Shown piece by piece: positions 11,201 to 22,400 of a stretch of 64,000 nucleotides of DNA. This stretch comes from Anisus vortex. Its lineage: Eukaryota > Mollusca > Gastropoda > Planorbidae. The notes under the pieces were generated by a model. It saw only the letters and a program-made list of their open reading frames with translations, was not told where the DNA came from and did no database searches. The position numbers and the translations under genes were made by a program. The stretch is from the NCBI GenBank assembly GCA_949126835.1, contig OX421506.1:18110447-18174446 (forward strand). The letters are read 5' to 3'. Each line of letters begins with the position of its first letter. Position 1 is the stretch's first letter.

Positions 11201-14200
11201 ACATAACAATGCCATTGTTTTCTAAACCCTGAGTAACTCGTCTGTAAGCTAGATTTTAACTAAAGACATTTAAAGTTCATAGTTCAACCGAGAAATTGAA
11301 ACACCACTTCGACTTACTTTTTTCTTTATCACCTTATCTTATATATCTTACAGACGCCCCTTCTATGAAGAAGATTATTGCGTCCTACTCTAAAAGCGTG
11401 GTCTGACTAGTTTTGCATTTTAATTTGTGTTTTAAATTATGCCAAGTTAATGGTTTTACTGCTCTGTTTAGGCAACCCATTCCAAGCTCGGATGCCACTC
11501 GGGAAGAAAGAGTACTTATATGCATCTGTTCTTGCATAATGGATACAAAGAGTATTTTTGTCCTTATGTTTATCTGAGCATTGCAACGGGTTGGTAGTGT
11601 GTCGTATTTCTAAATTAGACTTTAATGCCTAATGAATTATTATTACTTTACTCTTTACCCCCTTCTGTCACCCCCTAGTGATCTAGGTTTAGTTACTTAG
11701 CTATTTGTGTTATTCTTGTTACCTTCGAATGTTCGCCCATCTAAAGGTGCTTCTTATAGTAATTGGCGGGATGGTTGGGAATCTAGGAGTATATATATTT
11801 TATAACTTTCTTACGAATAATTTTCCATTTCACGTAAAATGCTGAACTACATTTAACTTCCTTTAACCACATTCGCCAAATCTCAAGTGCTTTAGATTTA
11901 ACACAGGACAAGTACTCACAGAAAACAAGTTTATTCTTTGATGCCAATAGGCCTACCTTTATAAATCCAGTTACAAAGCTGTCAAGTACATTCATTGATT
12001 TGCTGAGTTTTCTGTCTGACAGAACTTTCCTTGCCGCAGACATCGTGTGGGAATCTAATCCTTCCACCAGGAATAGGATAACATTTGGCGTGACTGTGGA
12101 TAGAAAAAAAAATACCTGAATTTATTTAATCTTCTTGATGTACTAGTCAATCTACAGAAAAAGATATTTATATTCGAGATGCAAATGGTCAAATTTTAGT
12201 AAAAAAGATCTCTTTTATTCTCTGAAAAGAAAAAAATTATATTTATATGCATTGTAAAAGCCATATTAAAAAAACGTAGATAATATAATATAAGAAATCA
12301 ACATCTCTTGACCCCTATTTACATATTATTACCTATTTTTATTGATGCTTTCAAACTCTATATTATTTTTAAAAAAAATTATCATAAGGCTGGTGAAGCA
12401 GCGTTCACCAGTGTCTGTGGCCACGGCATACTCATGTGTGGCCAGCAAAATGCCCAGCCTTTGCTCTGCCCCAAATAATGTTGTGTACCCATCAGAGCTG
12501 GGTTGACTCAGGGACACCCTCAAATGCTGGGAAAAAATCTTAGTCTCCTCCAGGATTCGAACCCACTACCTTCCGTGCTCCCTCATTTAAATAATATTTT
12601 TTATTAATATAACTCTCTTTATCTTTTATAAATGTGTATATAATGATCAACACATAATTCTTACCTTTCACATTAAAGAAACCATTTAATAATCGTTCTC
12701 TAATTAGCAGTTTATAAAGGGATTCCAATCTTTCTAATGGCTCTGAAAACGAGAGAAGAAAGACACTGTAAGTCAGTTTACAATAGTTTTGGACACTATA
12801 AACCGCAGTGAGAAGCCGTGATAGAAAATACATCAATTTTATATAATAAACTTTTGATATGATATGAAATATCATATGACCAAACCAGGAAAATCAGTAA
12901 CTTAACATCATTTATAACACAAATAGAAATGCAGGACTAGACTCAAACCACTTATAAGATAAGACAAGATAGGTCCCTGTTTAGGTCTAGCTGTATCCAT
13001 TTGTGCAATCTTCTGTTTTTGATTATTTTTATGTGTTGCCTGTGGATGGCGGAGATTGGACCATAGGCCAGCCCCACCTCAGCACACACCAGTCCTGACT
13101 CAATATAGCCTAAACCCAAGTACCACTCGCAGGTGCTGGGCAGCAGAACAAAAAACTCTCTCGAAACGTGGGGTTTTGAAAAAAGCCTGAATAACAATGA
13201 TGCCAGTGTCTGGCATTGACTGCGAGAGGGCAAATTGCTATGCAGTTTGGCTAATAGAAGAATATATTGCCTGCAATATTATATTAACCATTGGTAGATA
13301 GAATACGCCCCCCCCCCCCCCTACGATTTCCAAATCTCACTGCAAGTCTTAGATGGCGATCTGCATTGCCTTCTTCGATCTTCCATTCAACTTTAGTAGT
13401 TGTTTTTAACTCCCAATCGGCTAATTACTTGTTCGTTGTAGACAATTATCTAGTTTAGATCCGCTGCACAAGATTTATACATTTAAAGCCATAGTAATAC
13501 CTAAAAGTGTCCCAAAAAATCCTACAATCTTTAGTAGTTCAAAGAAAAAAAAAAAAATCATTTTATAAAGTTATACATGAAGGACCGGCTCAAGGGACGC
13601 CCTAGGCGAAAACCAATTTTGTGCCCTCATTAAAATGCAGTCGGTGGGGAGAAACTGATTAGTGTTAGGGCATACTTTCCTATTTTCTAAGACGAATTAA
13701 ATAAAATAACCGTTCGCATTTCATTACCTAGTAATTCGTCTGCCTATGCAAGTAGCGCGTAGAAGTACTACAGTTTAATTTATTATATATTTTTAGATCC
13801 CCAAATTAAAAAAAAGAATCCTCAATTATGCGCAACCCCACCCCTCCCCAAAAAATTAATGCGCCCTAGGCGTCCGCCTAGATTGCCCATATGGACGAGC
13901 CGGCCCTTTACATATGTCTCCACAAAACTTGTATACTCTTCACACCGCTTGTGCTTTCGCATTTACGAACAAGTGATAACATCAGGGATTAACCTTTCAA
14001 AACCACTAAGAGCCTTATCTTCTGACCACCTCCCCATCCACTTGAAAGTAAATAATGACGTAAACAGTAGAATTCAAACGTAATTCATTATTTTACTTTA
14101 ATGATACTTTTGTTTTGTTTTGTTTAAATCATCACCATTTATGTGCAATTAAGACCACGGCAACAAGCCTAAGTAATGTATGCTTTCAATATGATAAAAT

Positions 14201-16438
14201 GTGTTCATTTTGCTATTAGCTATTAGTATAACATAAAGTTTTATTTATTAGACCAGGGGTCGGCAACAAGAAATCAAAAATAGAACAATAGATACAGCTA
14301 GAGATATAAACGGTTTAAAACAAATCCATAATATATTCAGGGACCTTTCTTGCCTATAAGTTTTGTAAAGCTACTTTCGCCAGTTGTAGTTCCCACAGCA
14401 TCTCTTGGTAGAATAATATCTCGCCATTGTCTTTATATCGGGAACAGTATACCAGTTGGTCTGATGTGTGTTTCTTCTGGACGCCTCCTGGACCAGGCCC
14501 ACAAAATGCCAGTTGTATGACACGGCCCACAAAGCTGGTGAACCAGCTAGACCAAATGAACTTTTAAAAATGATTTAACGGTATATTTTACACGTTTTCA
14601 GTAAAAATTGCTTGCTTATGGTAAAAGAGAATGATGAACAAAACCCAATTTTTCAAATTTAGTATTTAGCCAATGTTACAGATGTAACTTCTCTACGGAA
14701 GATTATCGCGTCCTATGCTTATTCGTGGTTTTAAATATAGTCTTGCATTTTGTTGAGGATTTCAAATGATGTTAAGTTGTTGACTTTCCTGGCTTGTTCA
14801 GGCAGTCCATTCCATGCGCGGATGTCACTCGGGAAGAAAGAAAACGTGTATTATGTGTTTGTTTTTGCATTTGAAATAGTGTTTTTATCATTATGTTTAT
14901 CTAAGCATTGTAATAAACTGTTGTGCTGTTTTTCTAAGTAAGTCTGTTACGTTTTATGCATTATGAATACTTGGCTCTTTGCCCTTATTTTGTTCTTTGC
15001 CCTTATTTTGCTCTTGTGTTTCTAGATGAATTTACATAAGAACTAATGATTACATTAGTTTAGGGTAACAACCACCATTATGTAAATTTTACCTTTTTTA
15101 AAAAGCTAGCTACATTTAACATGCATTTTTTTTCAGACTATAAATCATTACATATAGTCAGACAGTAGCATTAGCATATACATAACTGCATACAGGTAAA
15201 ACAATTATTTCACGAAAACACATTAATAATAACCCAGTGGCATTGTCAAGGAAAGTAAAAAAGTATTCTTAAACTTATGTATGTTGCAGTGGTATGAATG
15301 TAACGTATTTTCTTAAAGTCTTTTTTTCGTTTTTATATAACACTATTTAAATATTAGGCCAATTACATTTCGTTGCAATCCCTGGAGGCCATTTTGAAAA
15401 GTTTCCTTGTGCCAATCTAAATTTCTACTTCTATGTGTTTTTTTTTATAAATGTTTTTTGTCAATATGTAAAAGAAAAAGTGTTTTATTGTAATAAAAAA
15501 GTATCCCGTCAGACCAAATTGATCCATAGGGCCGGTGAAGCCGCGTGTACCAGTTTGTGTGGCCACGACATACTAGGAGATTGTGTGGCCAGCACTATGC
15601 ACACCCGCCTTTACTTTACCCCAATTAAGGTCAGGTACCCACCAGAGCTGGGTAGACTCAGGGACACCCTCCAGACCCGGGAAAAAAAACTAGCCTGCAC
15701 CAGGATTCGAACCCTGGACCTTCGGCACGCCAGCAGAACGCGCTGCCGCACGACCACCGTTTTGAAATGAGAGAAGCTATAGACCTTTTTAGTTTGACCC
15801 CGGAAAAGGGGCGTGGCCTTGAGACTCACTGACATATATTTCTTTTGGGGGCACAAAGATTTTTGTTTCTTCTTTCCGTATAGTATTTTACTAAAGGTGT
15901 TGGGGGTTTTTAATGTTATTATAGTTGTTTTTGAACTTTAAACCATAAAAACACATGGAGATCTTAAACTAAGAACCTAGGAAGAGAATTGTTAAAAAAT
16001 AACGTTTAGAGCTTCTTTACTTTTTAAAGAAAATTTTTTTTAGACCTGGACTCTATGCTTTGGACCTTAATATTATGGTCGATTCTATCGTGATCACTGT
16101 GTCATTACTTTTTTGTTAAGTTTCTTCATTGAGAATCAATGTAAAAAAAAAATTACGTTTAGAACTAGTTTTGTATCGAAAACAAAATAATTAGGCCTAT
16201 AATGCTTTTATTACTGTAGGCTATTCAAGCTATTGCTTAACTTAGCCCTAGATCGCTCGTTTTGATTAATAAAAAAGGCAAATATAATTCTAGATATATT
16301 TCATGTTGAATGTTTGATAGAGACAGACGCATAAGAGCCGATGCATCTTCACGAATAGGCCTATAAAAACCATAGCCATAGGCCATAGCTAATATTATGT
16401 TAAACTTAAAAAAAATATATATTGTTCGTAGGAAGAGG

Positions 16439-16474
<36 letters not shown>

Positions 16475-19400
16475 CCTATGTCGTATAGTCGGACCTATGA
16501 CCGTATGTCGGCGTAGGCCTATGTTTTCCATATTGAATATGATATATTATAGCCTAGATATAGATATAGATGATATAGGCCTATAGGCCTATTCATATTG
16601 TGACTTATTGTCCTTTCATTAGTCCTATGCATGAAATATTATTCAATAACAGGCCTATAACTAAAAATTCATGAAGAAAACACGCACCAGTTTGCAAATA
16701 TCAAATATATAGCATAGCCTACCTTCATATTCGCTTAATTATTTCATGCAATCGCAATCGGTTAATCAACACTTTTCTATAGTAAATAGTACATATTTTC
16801 AATTGTTTAATAGTTTAAACTGTTTGAGCTTATAACCTTTAGGCTACTATAATAGGCTAGTACTAATAGGCTAATAGTAATAGGCCTAGGCCTATAGGCA
16901 GGCTAATAATTAGGCCTATTATTATAGTAAACTATATGTGATAAGCCGATTCGATATTATATTAAATAATAGCTATTATAATTTATAGGCCTATCCTATA
17001 AGCCATAAGCCTATATTTATAATTTATATAGGCCTTTAGGCTACTTTAGCTTAGCCTATTAGGGCCTATAATACTATATAGCCTATAGCCCCTATAGGCC
17101 TACTATAGCCTATAGGCGGCTATAGTCCTATAGCTAGGTCTAGGCCTACTAATATGTTATAATCCCGCCTAACTACTTCTACATACAATATTTTAACGAT
17201 AAAACCCCTTGAACAAGTCAAACAATAGCATAGGCCTATGGGACATAGACCTAGGCCTTTTCAGAATCAAACTATGATGAGCTTACTTTGGCTTTTCAAG
17301 GTTCTTTTGTGACATCGAATTCGAACGATAAAAAAAATTAATTAAAATAATTAAAAGTTACGATTTCTATTGCTACAAATAATAACTTAATACAATATAG
17401 CCTACGCGTTGATACTTCAACACAAACAAAGCTTTATAAATATATAACTATGTTAAATTTTATTTGTATGCTTAAAGACGATTTACTGATCGCTCGACGC
17501 CAATCTGTATTAACATGGTGACATATGGTTGATGGTAACCATAGACGCATTAGGCCTAGAATGTATAATTAATGTTTTTTGGGTTAAAAACTGGTTCAAA
17601 AGGTAAAAGAAAAGTACAGTTCGCTCCCTAGCTTCTGGGTATAAAGTTTTTATGAATTATTTTTTTTTGTAAAATGAAAAGCTAATATAATTACGCCCAA
17701 AAACCACCAGGCCCCTAGTAAAATAACAAAGGCGAAGAAGGTTTTATTGACAACTTCTGCCCCCTAGCTACTGCGCATGCCTAGACATTGACCTCTTTTT
17801 TGGAATAATTAATAAAATGAAAAGGTCTATAATCGAGAATGAATCAACAGAAGGGCTGTTCCATTCACGGGCTGAGGTGCGTCCTTTTGAATTTGCCCCT
17901 CAGAGAGTTTCTAATGGCAATAGTTTTTGTTTTCAATTCATTGTATTAATAACAAGCTAAATAGCCCGGCGTCGCTCGGGTGAAAATAAAACAGACCTTT
18001 ATAAGCTACAGATACACATTTTATAAACTACATAGAACAGAAAGCTATAAATCTAATAATTTCACAAAATATTTTTACTGAAGACTAGGAAAGTAATTCA
18101 ATTTTTTTAAAAGTCAAAATTGGTATAGACTAACTGAAGAATCGAATCCGGGTCGCCCGCAGGACAGTCACAGACCTGCCAACCATTGCGATTTTGTCAG
18201 AATTATATTTTATATTTTTCACTCCTCGTCCCGACATTTCGACAAAGCCTTCAAAATTCCGATTGTCGGCAATTTATTTATTATTTATCTGTCCAGACTG
18301 TCGATCGTAAAAATCCGCCCCCCCCCTTTCCAAAAAAAAAATATATATAAAAAATAAGCGAGCCCGGAAGTGTTTGGTTTTGTTTTTGCCACATCCGCTA
18401 TTTTTCATTATACCGTACGCCTAGGCTAAAATTTTGATAGCCAAACCTGGTTGTTACGATACGTTTTCGTGTTAAAACATGGCCTCCAAAGTTCGATTAA
18501 GCTTACAACTTATTTTCAGTAAAAAATGTAGCGATTTAAAAAAATAACCTGATATACAACAACAAAAAATTAATCACTAGGCCTACCGATGCAATGCCGT
18601 ATAAGCCATGTTAATGATTACCGGTTATCGCATTTGTAAAAAAAAAAATACAATTTTGCATGACATCAAGTAATATTTTCTTGGAAAGCGACACATTTTA
18701 GCTCTAGGCGTACATCTCTGTACTATAATTTTAAACCCATATTACTCTTATACTGACCATTGAAAAACAAAATAGGAATATGCCTACTACAATACTAAGG
18801 AAAAAAACATTTTTTCGGCCAAAATAACTAAGGAAAATATTTTATAAAAAAATACTTAGGCCTATCCTATAGCATAAGCATAGCTGTAGCCTATCATATT
18901 GCTCACAATGATCTAGTAGGCTACTAGGTTAGGTATAGGAGTATAGGCCATATACGGTGTATAAATGTTTAGGCCTGCTCCTAGCATTTTTAGTAGGCCT
19001 ACTAGTCACTACTAATACTAGTTACTATTAGCCTACTATTTAGTAGGCCTTCTACTAGGCTATAGAATAGACTCTAACTATAGCCTATGGTCTATATCAG
19101 TGATGGCGAACCTTTTTGAGGCCGCGTGCCCAAAGTGCAATACAAGACCAACTTATTTTTTTTAACGGGCCAACACAGCAATTAAAACAAAATAATGAGG
19201 TTTTATATTAGAAAAACAAAACAGCTCATACAGTTGTCCCAACTAATTAACATCTTTTGTCCAAAAAAGAATTACAAATTAAAATTAACAGATCTTTGAA
19301 TGATACAAACAATCTTTTATGTTAAAAACATGAATTGTAGTAAATGAAAAAAATATTAATATATTACAATTACAGTTATTATAATTAAATATATAAATAT

Positions 19401-22400
19401 GCATTTGGCATGCTTTTTGCTGTTGTGTGCATGCTGATAATTTGTCAAGCCTTGGCTCATACTCCGTAGCTTTAAAAGTAACACATGTAGCATTCAGGTC
19501 ATCCCTCAGTCTGTTTCTAATTATCAGATTTGATATCATTTAAAGTTGAAAACAGCTGCTCACAAGCATAAGATGACATAGACAAAGAAAGATGTTCAAT
19601 CCCAAGTGCTTTCCTCGACTTGAAATTATTTGGTAGAGAATTTAACACTATAAGGATTTCATCATCAGAGCTACCAACTGTGCAGCCTTCGATCTTCTCA
19701 AGAGTTTAACGCAGATAATAGAATTTATTTTTCCAGATTGAGCTTTCTTGAAATTCCAAAAGCTTCATTTCCAGATATTCTAAATCTAACCACCATAAGC
19801 AGGAAAGATCGAGTTCTTTAAATTCGGCTTTATCTGGGGAAGTAAGACAACAGAGGATTGTCTCCACCTTAAGGAACTAAACAAATATATTACTGAAATT
19901 CTTCTTTGCAGCTGTTACAGAGCTAGAAAATTCCTTGTAGATTTTCTGGTGGCTTGTAGGATTGTCGGTAAATATTAGAGAATTTTGTAAACGCAATTTT
20001 ACATTTGAAAAATATTTCAGCTGCCCACTTTGTAGGTCTCTTTCAAAAACCTGCAATTTTCTTTCAAATGTTCTGATATCACAAAATATCATTTCTGCTG
20101 TTTTTCCTGAACCTTGCAGTTTTTTATTCAGTTCGTTGAAGTGTGCTGTTAAAATCTGTAAAAAAAACAACATGAGGTTGGTAAGCCAGACCATATCATT
20201 GAGCTGTGGATAATCCTGCCCTTTTGAATCATAAACAGCCTAATTTCATCCAAGCATGCTACAAAGCTCTCCAATACTCGTCATTCAGCAAACTGACAGT
20301 ATTGTACATGAGTAAAGTAGTATACTGCGCCTAGGCCTAATCAAGTATTGCATGAAACTGTCGACAATAAAGAGCGCGAGCCTTGATGTAATTGACCATT
20401 TTTGTGACATCTTTGAGGGAATCATCTAATTTCTTGCTGCTATCCCTGGCACAAAGAGCTTCTTGGTGTATAATACAGTGTAACTGAATGACTGGGTGTT
20501 TTGCTTCTTGAAAATAAAACTTTTTGAAACCAGATGCGTCCCCCACCATGGAAGGTGCCCTGTCACTAGTAACTTAAACAACTTTTTCTGGTTTTATATC
20601 TTGTGGCAAAAAAAAGATGCCATAATAGCATTTAGGATATCTATCCCTTGTGTTCTTTCTAGCAAAGATAACAATTTCATCAGCTCTTCTCTCATAATGT
20701 CATCAACTGCATAACGCAAATTACAGCAAGCCTATATGCTTGCATGATTTTTTACATCTGTGCTTTCACCCAAGCACATGGAGTATCCGGCAGCCTTTTA
20801 AATCGACGACCCCATCCCTAGCGCTCTGGCCATAACTAAGCTGTTCCACTTTTGGTAAATGCTCGCCTGCCCAGAGAAATGGCTCTGCGTGCCACCTGTG
20901 GCACGCGTGCCATAGGTTCGCCATCACTGGTCTATATCTATAGTATTGGCCTAGAGCCTTTATATTGTATTACAGTATTTAATTATTTAGCTTAAAAATT
21001 AGTCCTATTGATTTTCTTTAAAGTTAAATACAAATGTGCTATTAATTAAAATTTAAACTAATGACATCAGTAACAAACAATACAACAGGTAGTTATATTC
21101 CTACTAATTATTGAAAATACATAACTTTTGCGCACGCGCAACCCCCCACGCCCCATACAGACTTTTTTTCTTGGGACGTTGGCAGGTCTGCTCGGAGACA
21201 TATAGGTTAAGGAATTAGCTAGAGAAGACACATTTCTGAAGTGAAATCGCAAAAGTATAATATGAGACAATAAGGTCCCGTGTCTTTAAATTAACTAATA
21301 TGATAGGTTGAACACACACACATAGGTCGTGTATCAATGATGAGGTTTGGCCTTAATGTAAATGTACAACAGTAATGTACAAAATGTACAACAGTTATGT
21401 TCAACAGTAAGAATGGAAATTATTGAGAGCAATCTTGGGTTAAAGATTATATGAATAGATTATATGAATAGATGAAATCAAGATAATAAATGGAGATATA
21501 ATGTACATATTATACATTCAGTTGTGCGGAATGAATATAATGAAAATTAAATAAATTACTTAAAAAATTAACAAACATTCGTTAAATACAATCCCACATT
21601 TTTTAAAAAATCTAATTAGTTTTGTTTCTAAAACATTTAAATTTGTGAACTGTGAGGCAGTAGGGTTTAAATGATTCAATCGCAGACGATGTATCCCAGA
21701 TGATTTAACGGTGACCGAGGGGTCATATATATTATATATATATATATATATATAAATGTGAATAAATATTTTCAATGTGTTGCCCGTTTGATGAATCAAA
21801 TTTCTTCAGCGGCTCAATGATGCAAAGTGTTGCATACCCTGATTAAAGTTTGATTTATTTAATCAATTTTTTTCTGTTTAGATATTTTAAATTAAATATA
21901 ATATAACTTTATCAACAATTTAGAACAGAATTTAGCATCAGTTCAGAATCAGCCTGCTATTGACCAGTCTTAACAATTATGCATGCATGGTGAACCTAAA
22001 AGGTTATATGTGTATCCCAGTCCTAATCATTTACTAACAAAACATGTTTGTGTGTTGCGTTGCTGGTTGTACTGCGAGTAAAAAAAGATGTTGCTGATTT
22101 TTAAAAATTCAAATAAGATAAGATTACTTTATTGATCCAAACAAATGGAAGTTTGACTTGATTACATACATTTCCCCTTTTTCAGCAAATTTTAATCAAT
22201 ATAAAAGAATTATTTATACGTATGTACATAAATATACCCTTATAAAAATAGACATTCACGCACATTATCATATTATTTAACATACATGTAAAAGTATCAG
22301 TTTCAGCTTTTGTATTATCTGGCTCAATGACGATTCTAAAGATTCTCACCGATGTGAGATGTGGCCGAAAAAAAAGATAGATTGTGAACATTATAATTTT

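Noticed and set aside
15500..15763. tRNA gene suggested by A- and B-box-like motifs
   Set aside because: No cloverleaf is complete, and the same head is joined to a SINE body repeated many times.
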